35,886 bases of DNA from Promethearchaeota archaeon (GTDB lineage Archaea; Asgardarchaeota; Lokiarchaeia; Sigynarchaeales; MK-D1), in contig JAEOTN010000056.1 of assembly GCA_016839865.1 (NCBI GenBank), positions 1 through 35,886 on the forward strand, written 5' to 3'. A program made the position numbers and the translations under genes. The notes beneath the pieces are model-generated. The model was not told the DNA's origin and did no database searches. It was given only the letters and a program-made list of their open reading frames with translations. Shown piece by piece: positions 16,236 to 24,248 of the stretch (position 1 is the first letter of the stretch; each line of letters starts with the position of its first letter).

Positions 16236-17894
16236 TTAGAATATTTCTTTTAGTGGTTCTGGAATTTCTTGATCAGGAGCTTGAATTAACAGAAATGGTT
16301 CAACATTGCATTTTAAGCATTTTTCCCCCATTAAGAGATAATATTTGAATTCATGCTCTTTAGCGGTCACTAATTGAACACTTACTAATTTTGCTGTATC
16401 TTCACACCCACAAGGGATTTGAAATTCATCAAAATCACTAAATCGTTTGGTAGGATCTTTTAATTTCTTAAAAGTCGAATTTCCAAGTAGATCTTGAACA
16501 ACCTCACTATCATCAAGAACATTGGGTGAATAATCACCTAATTTCAAAACTTTCTGTTCGTCATAAGTTGCTTCTTTTATAACACTGAATAGATCCACAG
16601 CTTCTACTGTTCTTTCGGCTTCCATTGGGATAGGATCAACGAAAATATCCGCTAGTTCCTCAGGAATGGTCATATCGGGTAATGGTACTAAGATGAACGG
16701 ATTAGAACTACATTTCTCGCATTTTTCTCCAATCATCATGTAGAACTTGAAATCCTTATGAGCCCTTGGTCTTATTTTTTGAATTTCACCAATGCTAACT
16801 GGTTCACCACATGTACAAGGAATTCCTTTGAAATCATCGAAATCTGGTATAATTTTCTCAGGTTCTTTAAGTTTATCAAATTCTGAATTTTCTAGAAGGG
16901 TTTCTGCAATGGGTTTGTAACCAAGCTCCACTATATCTAAATTATTTGTATCTAATATACCATCTTCATTATATTGTGGATTTTTAACGATTAGAAATAA
17001 ATCATTTTCATCATCTTCTGAAAGATTCATACTAGATACTGCTGTAGCGGTTCCAACTCCACCTGATCGCATTGTATTTGGAGCATCGAAAGGTTCCATT
17101 CCTTCAGGATATTCAAATTGAAAAACATATTGAACTTGTTCATCCTGAATGTTTTCACGAATTAGATTAAGACTAGTATAATCATTCGACATCAATGGAA
17201 ATTCTAATACTTGGAGAGGAAACTGTTCTTCTAGCATATATTCTCGTGCATCATCTAAAAGAATCTGGATGAATATCTTGATTTTCGATATTTCATCATA
17301 AATTTCTGCTTGTAATTCCTCTCTATGCATGTACTTAAATTCATTCCATTTCTTTTTCATTTGTTTTTTGATGAGATTCGGTAAGAAACAAACAGGCAAG
17401 ATAAGTAAAAACGAGTACATTTGGTACGGTCTTAGTGCGGGAATGTAAAATATGAATATTGTCCCGATCAATGCGCCCATAATTATCAAATTGATTCGAT
17501 TAAAACGCTTTAGATATGGTCCACGAATCTTATTTCGTTTGGCTACTTCTTCCGATCGTTCTTTTATCCCAAATGCGGCACTTTCGATTTGAAGACGATC
17601 ATATTCTTCCTTTAATTTACTTACACGTTCTTTTTCTTCTGAATGCGCTTTCTCAACATCCAAAAAATCTTTTGTATGAGTAGATATGTAATTATCATAG
17701 ATTTTTTTCTGGAAAATAAAATCAAAGCTTTCTTCGGAAATCCAATCTAAAAATCTCACCACCAATAGCTCTTTTTCGAGATAACTACGAATTTTTGAGC
17801 TAATTTGACCCGGTGCAGAACTAGTGGATTCTTGTGCTTTTTCCTCTTCTTCTGGTTTCTTTTTACGAAACCGGTCTCTTAGTCGTTTGAACAT
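16236..17894 (-). CDS. Membrane-anchored protein with duplicated zinc-ribbon-like domain, function unknown
   Basis: This 552-residue protein starts with a strongly basic tail, then a long helical, coiled-coil-like region (about 60-125). Two adjacent transmembrane helices follow (about 134-154 and 157-176) with a Lys-rich border (KKQMKKKW). The C-terminal half holds two related units of about 110-130 residues: an acidic helix, a D-x-D-F-D-[DE]-F block, then IPCxC and GEKCxKC. The cysteines are 360/362 with 392/395, and 495/497 with 526/529, which should bind one zinc each. Each unit ends in PF(I/L)L...P(D)...IPE. I know no function; metal-binding domains held at the membrane suggest a scaffold or sensor. 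A promoter-like AT run lies just upstream. The pseudo-symmetric duplication is clear by eye. Confidence 0.65.
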   Translation of the reverse strand: MFKRLRDRFRKKKPEEEEKAQESTSSAPGQISSKIRSYLEKELLVVRFLDWISEESFDFIFQKKIYDNYISTHTKDFLDVEKAHSEEKERVSKLKEEYDRLQIESAAFGIKERSEEVAKRNKIRGPYLKRFNRINLIIMGALIGTIFIFYIPALRPYQMYSFLLILPVCFLPNLIKKQMKKKWNEFKYMHREELQAEIYDEISKIKIFIQILLDDAREYMLEEQFPLQVLEFPLMSNDYTSLNLIRENIQDEQVQYVFQFEYPEGMEPFDAPNTMRSGGVGTATAVSSMNLSEDDENDLFLIVKNPQYNEDGILDTNNLDIVELGYKPIAETLLENSEFDKLKEPEKIIPDFDDFKGIPCTCGEPVSIGEIQKIRPRAHKDFKFYMMIGEKCEKCSSNPFILVPLPDMTIPEELADIFVDPIPMEAERTVEAVDLFSVIKEATYDEQKVLKLGDYSPNVLDDSEVVQDLLGNSTFKKLKDPTKRFSDFDEFQIPCGCEDTAKLVSVQLVTAKEHEFKYYLLMGEKCLKCNVEPFLLIQAPDQEIPEPLKEIF

Positions 17895-17973
17895 ATCGAG
17901 TGAGCTATATTAATGGGACTATATTATCTTTTTCGTACAAAATTTTACATTCTAACAATCGATGATGATGTAT

Positions 17974-18408
17974 CTATAGAAAGAGTCCTCTAAACCAGCT
18001 AAAGAACATAAAAATTCCCCAAACAGATAAAAGAACTCCCGCAATAAACATCATATAAACGGTACTAGCTTGTTCAGGGGATGTAAGATAGTCGGCGAAT
18101 CTTCCACCTACTTGACCTACGGCTCCATCCTCAACAATATCTTCTTCCCCAAGATATTCATCCGTTTGTTTAAGTTTTTTCCTCATTTGTCTCTTACTGG
18201 TTACAATTAAGCCAGTTAATCCTATAATGAGTAAACCCAATCCAAAAGGTACTATCCATTCAACTAGTCCTTGTAAAATCTCTAAAATCTCAGGAAAACG
18301 CACAATTAAAAATTGGTAAATGAAGCCATAAGCGAGTCCTACAGCTCCAATACTAAAAAGAGTCCAGAAGAAAATTCGATGAGTTATATGTGCCATGTTA
18401 TCGACCAT
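17974..18408 (-). CDS. Small membrane protein of unknown function
   Basis: This is a 144-residue integral membrane protein with three hydrophobic helices (IFFWTLFSIGAVGLAYGFIYQFLI, IVPFGLGLLIIGLTGLIV and VYMMFIAGVLLSVWGIFMFFSWF). A basic, then acidic hydrophilic loop (SKRQMRKKLKQ then GEEDIVEDGA) joins the second and third. I chose the ATG at 18408 because a TATA-like run lies about 35 nt upstream of it. In-frame ATGs at 18456 (17 nt after the kbl stop) and 18396 are also possible, and with 18456 the gene would look like a direct operon partner of kbl. No family is recognised. It may be co-transcribed with the zinc-ribbon membrane protein downstream. Confidence 0.55.
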   Translation of the reverse strand: MVDNMAHITHRIFFWTLFSIGAVGLAYGFIYQFLIVRFPEILEILQGLVEWIVPFGLGLLIIGLTGLIVTSKRQMRKKLKQTDEYLGEEDIVEDGAVGQVGGRFADYLTSPEQASTVYMMFIAGVLLSVWGIFMFFSWFRGLFL

Positions 18409-18440
18409 GGTTAAGAATGATTTACAAAATTGATGGCAGT

Positions 18441-18452
18441 TTATTAATATAG
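18441..18452 (-). promoter_or_regulatory. Candidate TATA box of the small membrane protein gene
   Basis: Read on the minus strand the bases are CTATATTAATAA. Transcription would begin near 18420, leaving a leader of about 12 nt before the ATG at 18408. This overlaps the alternative longer reading that begins at 18456. Confidence 0.35.
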
Positions 18453-18473
18453 TCATTAAAAAAAGTAGAGAGA

Positions 18474-19661
18474 TTAGATAATTTCTAATTCATTTCCAAT
18501 CTTTTTCAAGGCGGAAATTGCATAATCTAAGTCATCTTTTGTCAATAATGCATTCATTTGTACCCTAATACGAGAAAGTTCACGCGCAACCATAGGAAAC
18601 ACAATAGGAGTGGCAAAGATATTTTCTTGAGTAAACAATTTTTCAGCTAATTTTTGAGCTTTACCAGGGTCTCCAACGATTAGAGGAATGATAGGAGTAG
18701 CACTTGCACCTGTGTTGTATCCCATATTTTGAACTTCTTTCTTGAAATAGTTGGTATTATCCCAAAGTTTCTTATTATGTTCAGGTTCAGTTGCTGCTAC
18801 TTCTACAGCAGCTATGCATGCAGCGACCATTGCAGGGGGATGAGCTGTGCTTAACAGATAAGAACGACTCTTGTTCGTTACGAATGAGCACAAGTCTTTG
18901 GATCCGGCAACAGTTCCACCAAACACTCCAAATCCTTTTGACATGGATCCTCCTTCCACATGGACTTTATGTTGAAGATCAAAATGAGCGACAATTCCTC
19001 GCCCTCCTCCTAGAACACCTTCACCATGACAATCGTCCACAAACACCATAGCTCCATACGGTTCACACGCTTTCACAATTTCGGGCATTGGAGCAATATC
19101 TCCATCCATTGAAAACACACCGTCAGTGATAACTAAAATTCTACGTGCTCCACCATCATCAGCTTCTTTTAGAGCTTTTTCCAATCCACCAACATCATTA
19201 TGAGGATATACTCCACGTTTTGCTTTGGTTAAACGAACTCCATCAATTATTGAACCATGGTTTAACTCATCAGAAATAACATAATCATCTTTACCAATTA
19301 ATGTGGGAATAACTCCTTGGTTCACTGCAAAACCCGTTTGGCAGAGTAAAGATGCTTCCACACCTTTATATTTTGCAAATTTCTCTTGGAATTGTTTAGT
19401 AAGGTCAAAAGTTCCGGCGATTACAGGAACTGCTCCTGCACCAGCGCCGTATTTTTTTGCAGCATCAATCGTTGCTTGAACAATCTTCGGATGAGTAGCA
19501 AGACCAAGGTAATTATTTGTGTTAAGCATCAACACTTCTCGACCATCAACTACTGCATGAGGTTTGGATCCAGTCTCAAGATGCCGTATTATCCATTCTA
19601 GATTGGAATCGACCAATATATCATATTCTTCTTTAAGAAAACTAGTTGGATTGCGTTTCAT
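18474..19661 (-). CDS. kbl: 2-amino-3-ketobutyrate coenzyme A ligase (glycine C-acetyltransferase)
   Basis: Kbl is a PLP enzyme that cleaves 2-amino-3-ketobutyrate with CoA into glycine and acetyl-CoA, the second step of threonine breakdown. The 395-residue protein shows the alpha-oxoamine synthase pattern: NTNNYLGLATHP near the N-terminus, GAGAVPVIAGT, NHGSIIDG, the PLP-binding Asp in VFVDDCHGEGVLG and the Schiff-base Lys242 in GGSMSKGFGVFGG. The length matches bacterial Kbl. A TTG at 19685 would add 8 residues, but a TATA-like CCAAATATAA at 19701-19710 would start transcription near 19678, past that TTG, so I prefer the ATG at 19661. The partner enzyme, threonine dehydrogenase, is encoded at 22270 on the other strand. 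Confidence 0.9.
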   Translation of the reverse strand: MKRNPTSFLKEEYDILVDSNLEWIIRHLETGSKPHAVVDGREVLMLNTNNYLGLATHPKIVQATIDAAKKYGAGAGAVPVIAGTFDLTKQFQEKFAKYKGVEASLLCQTGFAVNQGVIPTLIGKDDYVISDELNHGSIIDGVRLTKAKRGVYPHNDVGGLEKALKEADDGGARRILVITDGVFSMDGDIAPMPEIVKACEPYGAMVFVDDCHGEGVLGGGRGIVAHFDLQHKVHVEGGSMSKGFGVFGGTVAGSKDLCSFVTNKSRSYLLSTAHPPAMVAACIAAVEVAATEPEHNKKLWDNTNYFKKEVQNMGYNTGASATPIIPLIVGDPGKAQKLAEKLFTQENIFATPIVFPMVARELSRIRVQMNALLTKDDLDYAISALKKIGNELEII

Positions 19662-19700
19662 GGAGATGTATTCATTAAAATCCAAATTAAATTTTTGGTG

Positions 19701-19710
19701 TTATATTTGG
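19701..19710 (-). promoter_or_regulatory. Candidate TATA box of kbl
   Basis: CCAAATATAA on the minus strand lies about 40 nt upstream of the ATG at 19661. The expected transcription start (near 19678) falls downstream of the TTG at 19685, which supports the shorter protein. Confidence 0.4.
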
Positions 19711-19800
19711 GATCGTTGGATGTCACGAAAAAAGTTGAAAACGCTACTGTAATAAAGAAAAGATTCACTTACACAAATATTGAATGACATTCAGAAATTA

Positions 19801-20325
19801 ATGAACGCACATAGAATAGCTATAGTAGGTTCTCCTGGTTCGGGGAAATCCACTCTAAGTAGAAAACTAGCGAAAATCCTTAAGCTTCCCTTACATCATC
19901 TTGATTGCTTGTTCTGGCTCCCAGGATGGGTACAAAAACCCAGGTCGGAATTCAATGCTCTTCATGACGAATTACTAGATGAAGAGCAATGGATTATAGA
20001 TGGTAACTATGGTCGCACACAAGAAAAACGATTTGAGAAAGCAGATACTATTATATTTTTTGACTTTCCTACATTATTTTGCCTATTTCGTATCATTAAA
20101 AGGCAAGTATTCCAACGAAACAAACCCCGACCTGATATCACGGTAGGATGTGAGGAAAAGCTAGAAATCGAATTTCTAAAATACATAATACAATTTCGTA
20201 AAACACGACGACTGGATACACTAATAAGGTTAAAAAATTTACCCAAAATGAACATATTTCGTCTAATATCTCCTCGATCTGTAACCCGCTTTTTAGATAA
20301 CCTTCTTGTAGAGATAAAATTATGA
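19801..20325 (+). CDS. FlaR-like P-loop nucleotide kinase
   Basis: The 174-residue protein is an adenylate-kinase-like P-loop NTPase of the type called DNA topology modulation protein FlaR in bacteria. It has Walker A GSPGSGKST at 10-18. After this come LPLHHLDCLFWLPGW, a helical lid part (DEEQWIIDGNYG), a hydrophobic strand TIIFFDFP and a basic C-terminal half (RIIKRQVFQRNKPRPD). FlaR-like proteins are poorly understood kinases and the phosphate acceptor is unknown. I took the ATG at 19801 because family members begin just before the P-loop; the TTG at 19780 would add 7 residues. The gene is divergent from kbl and lies 33 bp before the GH2 gene, so the two may share a transcript. Confidence 0.8.
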   Translation: MNAHRIAIVGSPGSGKSTLSRKLAKILKLPLHHLDCLFWLPGWVQKPRSEFNALHDELLDEEQWIIDGNYGRTQEKRFEKADTIIFFDFPTLFCLFRIIKRQVFQRNKPRPDITVGCEEKLEIEFLKYIIQFRKTRRLDTLIRLKNLPKMNIFRLISPRSVTRFLDNLLVEIKL

Positions 20326-20358
20326 AACTTTTTATTTTCTCTTTAAGAACGTTATTTT

Positions 20359-22176
20359 ATGACTGATCCATCCCAATGGAACAAGAAAAAAGGAAGAATG
20401 CAAACTCATTGGTTTGAAGATGTTGATTCAAACAATCCATTTCCTGAATACCCTCGTCCCCAAATGGTTCGGGAAGAATGGTTGAACTTGAATGGATTAT
20501 GGGACTATGCAATAAGATCTGCAGACATTAATACGGTGAAAGCGTATGATGGAAAAATATTAGTTCCTTTTCCTGTTGAGTCTTCTCTGTCAGGAGTGAA
20601 GAGACCACTTTTACTAAAAGAAAGATTATGGTATCATCGGGTGTTTAAAATCCCGGAAAATTGGAAGGATAAGAGAATTTTATTACATTTTGGTGCTATA
20701 GACTGGGAATGCACAATTTGGATAAATGACAGGGAAATTGGAATTCATAAAGGTGGATATTCCCCATTCTCATTAGATATTACTGATTACGTGTGTATGG
20801 AGGAAGAGAATGAAATTGTCATAAAAGTGTTCGATCCAACAGACAAAGGCCGGCAACCATTTGGTAAACAAACATTGAAACCGAAACTCGTTTTTTATAC
20901 TTCGACTTCTGGTATTTGGCAAACTGCATGGTTAGAAATGGTTCCAACGACCTACATTGATTCTTTCAAACTCACACCAGATATAAACAACTCAACCCTC
21001 ACAATTGAAGCGAAAGTAAAAGGAGAACCTTTAGTAAATACAGAAATAAAAGTCAAAATCTCTAAGGACGGTAATGAAATTACAACCGTTCAAGCTTCTT
21101 CAAGTGAACCAGTAATAATAGATATTGAAAATCCAATTTTATGGAGTCCAGAATCTCCAGAATTATACGATGTGCAATTAACATTGATTTTTCATGAGAA
21201 TCCATTAGATGCTGTCGATTCCTATTTTGCAATGCGTAAATTTTCCCTTCAAGCTGGTCCAAGTGGCATACCACAATTTTTCTTAAACAATAATCCGTAT
21301 TTTATGATCGGTCCATTAGATCAAGGTTTTTGGCCTGATGGACTCTACACTGCACCATCAGATGCTGCACTGTTATGGGATGTTGAAATGACAAAGAATT
21401 TTGGCTTCAATATGATTCGTAAACATATTAAAACTGAACCAGCTCGTTGGTATCATTATTGTGATAAATTAGGTATAATAGTTTGGCAAGATATGCCAAA
21501 TGGTGGCAAGATGAATATAATCCCTCCTGGATATTTTGCCTATTTTTTGGGAAAAACTTATGATGATACAAAGAGTTACCGCAAATTTGGATTTAAGAAT
21601 CCCAAAGATAGGATGCAATTTGAAAAAGAACTGAAAGAAATGCTGGATTCACTATATAACGTTCCATCGATAGCAATCTGGGTACCATTTAACGAAGCTT
21701 GGGGTCAATTTGACGCGAAACGGATATCTGAATGGATAATGGAGTATGATCCAACTCGACTTGTGGACAATGCAAGTGGTTGGTTTGATCAAGGCTCAGG
21801 ACACTTTGTAAGTATACACAATTATAACGATACTTTTAAGATGCCTAATGATTCTAAGGAACGTGGAGTTTTATTATCTGAGACTGGTGGCTATACAAAT
21901 TCAATAAATGGTCATAAGTGGGATCCTAAAAAGAAATTTGGGTATAAATTTTACCAGAACAAAGAAGAACTACATGATGCATACCGAAATATGGTAGAAA
22001 ATGTTCTTAAACCTGCCATAAAAAAGGGGCTTAGCGGTGCCGTATATACGCAGACTAGTGACGTTGAAATTGAACTCAATGGGTTAGCAACCTATGATCG
22101 GCAAGTACTGAAATTCGACCAGAAGCTTGTAAAAGAGTTGAATATGTCATTACGGGAACTTAACCCCAAAACTTAA
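20359..22176 (+). CDS. Glycoside hydrolase family 2 (beta-galactosidase/glucuronidase-like)
   Basis: GH2 enzymes hydrolyse terminal beta-galactosides, beta-mannosides or beta-glucuronides with retention. The 605-residue protein has the usual layout: an N-terminal jelly-roll sugar-binding domain (LNLNGLWDYAI, ILVPFPVESSLSG, LWYHRVFKIPENW), an immunoglobulin-like middle and a TIM barrel. The acid/base Glu446 sits in VPFNEAW and the nucleophile Glu508 in LLSETGGYT. It is shorter than E. coli LacZ (about 1,020 residues) and closer to minimal GH2 proteins. There is no signal peptide, so it acts in the cytoplasm on imported oligosaccharides or glycosides. The exact sugar cannot be told from sequence. 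It sits between the FlaR-like gene and tdh. Confidence 0.88.
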   Translation: MTDPSQWNKKKGRMQTHWFEDVDSNNPFPEYPRPQMVREEWLNLNGLWDYAIRSADINTVKAYDGKILVPFPVESSLSGVKRPLLLKERLWYHRVFKIPENWKDKRILLHFGAIDWECTIWINDREIGIHKGGYSPFSLDITDYVCMEEENEIVIKVFDPTDKGRQPFGKQTLKPKLVFYTSTSGIWQTAWLEMVPTTYIDSFKLTPDINNSTLTIEAKVKGEPLVNTEIKVKISKDGNEITTVQASSSEPVIIDIENPILWSPESPELYDVQLTLIFHENPLDAVDSYFAMRKFSLQAGPSGIPQFFLNNNPYFMIGPLDQGFWPDGLYTAPSDAALLWDVEMTKNFGFNMIRKHIKTEPARWYHYCDKLGIIVWQDMPNGGKMNIIPPGYFAYFLGKTYDDTKSYRKFGFKNPKDRMQFEKELKEMLDSLYNVPSIAIWVPFNEAWGQFDAKRISEWIMEYDPTRLVDNASGWFDQGSGHFVSIHNYNDTFKMPNDSKERGVLLSETGGYTNSINGHKWDPKKKFGYKFYQNKEELHDAYRNMVENVLKPAIKKGLSGAVYTQTSDVEIELNGLATYDRQVLKFDQKLVKELNMSLRELNPKT

Positions 22177-22269
22177 CATTTTTAATACAAGACGTAGAAA
22201 ATAAAATACAACTATCCAGTCTTATTTCTATCTCCCAAAACCCATTAAAACTATGTAGTTGAATCTATA

Positions 22270-23217
22270 ATGAAGAGAATCCTTGTAATCGGTGCATGCG
22301 GTCAAATCGGTAGTGAACTAGTGCCAGAACTCCAAAAATTGGACTGCGCAGAAATCATAATCGCAACAGACAAAAAGAATCCTCCAGAAGAGCTACTTGG
22401 AAAATTCAAGTCATTCTTGCATTTAGATGTACTCGATTATGAGGCTGTCGAAAATATCGTTAAACAATATCGAATTGATACCATTTATCATTTAGCTTCA
22501 TTACTGTCTGCAAAAGGGGAGAAAAACCCACAATTTGCATGGAATCTTAATATAAACGGTTTATTGAATGTCTTGGAAGTATCCAGGAAATTTAATGTTA
22601 AGCAAATAATGTGGCCAAGTAGCATCGCTGTTTTTGGACCCACAACTCCAAGAGAGAATACTCCAAATGATACAAATTTGATACCTTCGACAATGTATGG
22701 TATAACAAAAGTGACAGGAGAATTACTTGTCAGATATTACAGCGATAAATATGGGATCGATATTCGTTCTGTAAGATTACCTGGCATAATAAGTAGTGAG
22801 ACACTTCCAGGTGGTGGAACTACTGATTACGCTGTAGAAATCTTTTATGAGGCAATTAAAAACAAGTACTATGAATGCTTTCTGGAGAAATCAACCATTC
22901 TCCCCATGCTATATATGAGTGATTGTGTTAAAGCTTTAATCCAACTTATGGAGGCAGATTCTGCGCGCATGGCACATCGCGTTTTCAATTTAACCGGGAT
23001 GAGTTTTTCCTGTGCGGAACTTGCACATGAGATAAGAAAACACATACCAGAGTTTGTCATTGAATACAAACCAGATTCAAGACAACAAATTGCAGATTCA
23101 TGGCCGAAGACTATTGATGATTCTCTCGCTCGTATCGAATGGGGTTGGGAACCGGCTTATTCTATTGAGACAATGGCCCTGGATATGGTCCAAAAGTTGC
23201 GTAAACGTTTACTCTAA
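22270..23217 (+). CDS. tdh: L-threonine 3-dehydrogenase, short-chain (epimerase-like) type
   Basis: Tdh oxidises L-threonine to 2-amino-3-ketobutyrate with NAD+; Kbl (18474-19661) then forms glycine and acetyl-CoA. The 315-residue protein is an extended SDR with the NAD motif GACGQIG (8-14), HLASLLSAKGE, the Ser-containing strand MWPSSIAVFG and Tyr143-x3-Lys147. The later signature ADSWPKTIDDSLARIEWGW is characteristic of SDR-type threonine dehydrogenases rather than sugar epimerases. The more usual archaeal threonine dehydrogenase is a zinc-dependent medium-chain enzyme, so this is the alternative type. The ATG at 22270 is taken. The Gfo/Idh/MocA gene that follows has its own promoter. Confidence 0.9.
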   Translation: MKRILVIGACGQIGSELVPELQKLDCAEIIIATDKKNPPEELLGKFKSFLHLDVLDYEAVENIVKQYRIDTIYHLASLLSAKGEKNPQFAWNLNINGLLNVLEVSRKFNVKQIMWPSSIAVFGPTTPRENTPNDTNLIPSTMYGITKVTGELLVRYYSDKYGIDIRSVRLPGIISSETLPGGGTTDYAVEIFYEAIKNKYYECFLEKSTILPMLYMSDCVKALIQLMEADSARMAHRVFNLTGMSFSCAELAHEIRKHIPEFVIEYKPDSRQQIADSWPKTIDDSLARIEWGWEPAYSIETMALDMVQKLRKRLL

Positions 23218-23239
23218 TCTTTTTCTTATCCATTAATCG

Positions 23240-23248
23240 TTTATAAAA
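23240..23248 (+). promoter_or_regulatory. Candidate TATA box of the Gfo/Idh/MocA oxidoreductase gene
   Basis: TTTATAAAA, preceded by AATCG, is a strong archaeal TATA match. Transcription would start near 23267, giving a short leader of about 18 nt before the ATG at 23285, which has no ribosome binding site. Confidence 0.5.
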
Positions 23249-23284
23249 CAAAATTTTTGAGTAGGGAAATATTCGCTCATCCAT

Positions 23285-24208
23285 ATGTCTAAAAAGCAAA
23301 CTGCATTAATCGGTGCTGGATCCTTTGGTCGTGCCCATGCGCGTAACTATAATAATATTTCAGATTTTGTTGCTATTTGCGACACAAACTTAGAAACCGC
23401 TAAAAATGCTGCGCTGGCATTTGAAGATGTGCGTGTATACAACGATGTAGATAAAATGCTTAAAGAAGAAAAAATCGATGCATTGAGCATTGTTACTCCA
23501 CCCTCTGTTATTCCAGACTTAACTAAAAAATGTGCTTCTAAAGGAATTAACATCCTAATGGAAAAACCAATGGGATTGAAATATGAAGATGTAGAAGCAT
23601 TAACTGCATTTGAATCGGTGAGAATCCAACCAGGATTTATTGAATTATATAATCCGGTAGTAGAGGAAGCAAAAAAATACCTTCCACGTATCGGAAATAT
23701 ATTAACCATTAGCTCTAAACGGGTAGGATTATTCCCACGAAGATATTGGGGAATGGGAGTGGTGCTCGATTTAACCGTTCATGATGTGTATTTGCAACGT
23801 GAATTTTTAGGAGAAGTGAAATCCGTGAAAAGCATGGTTCGTTATTATCATGATGACAAATTTGAAGATGCAGCTTATGTATTGCTTAATTTCGGAGAAG
23901 CAAAAGGATTAATCGAATCAAACTGGATTACACCAACAAAATATCGGAAAATGTTTATATCAGGTGAGAAAGGAACTATTGAAATAGATTTTATAGATAA
24001 ATATATTAAATTCCTTGAAGGAAAAGAACTATCTAAACCAAAACCTGAGATTTGGGAAACCAAGATCAACTATTTAAGACCCAAAGAACCCTTGCGAGAA
24101 GAACTGATGGATTTTCTCTATGCTGATAAACCTAAAGTAACATTAAAAGAACATGGATTGAAAGCACTAAAAGTTGTATTAAATGTCTTAAAGCAAGCAA
24201 AAAAGTAA
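23285..24208 (+). CDS. Gfo/Idh/MocA-family NAD(P)-dependent oxidoreductase
   Basis: The 307-residue protein is a typical Gfo/Idh/MocA oxidoreductase. The N-terminal Rossmann fold begins ALIGAGSFGRAHARNY, followed by the acidic AICDTNLE and the conserved EKPMG (93-97) with its structural/catalytic Lys94. The C-terminal half is the mixed alpha-beta substrate domain, with the family His region LDLTVHDVYLQREFLG. Members act on sugars, inositols or sugar nucleotides (for example UDP-sugar 3-dehydrogenation). The neighbouring GH2 and epimerase-like genes fit sugar metabolism, but the substrate is not determinable. It is shorter than many relatives (about 340). The ATG at 23285 follows a good TATA box. 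Confidence 0.88.
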   Translation: MSKKQTALIGAGSFGRAHARNYNNISDFVAICDTNLETAKNAALAFEDVRVYNDVDKMLKEEKIDALSIVTPPSVIPDLTKKCASKGINILMEKPMGLKYEDVEALTAFESVRIQPGFIELYNPVVEEAKKYLPRIGNILTISSKRVGLFPRRYWGMGVVLDLTVHDVYLQREFLGEVKSVKSMVRYYHDDKFEDAAYVLLNFGEAKGLIESNWITPTKYRKMFISGEKGTIEIDFIDKYIKFLEGKELSKPKPEIWETKINYLRPKEPLREELMDFLYADKPKVTLKEHGLKALKVVLNVLKQAKK

Positions 24209-24235
24209 CAAATAATAGTAAATTTCAATATGTGT

Positions 24236-24241
24236 GGGTGA
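24236..24241 (+). promoter_or_regulatory. Ribosome binding site supporting a TTG start for metG
   Basis: GGGTGA lies 7 nt before the TTG at 24249. The nearby ATG at 24242 is out of frame and runs into a stop after four codons, so this site decides that translation begins at the TTG. Confidence 0.6.
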
Positions 24242-24248
24242 ATGAAAA

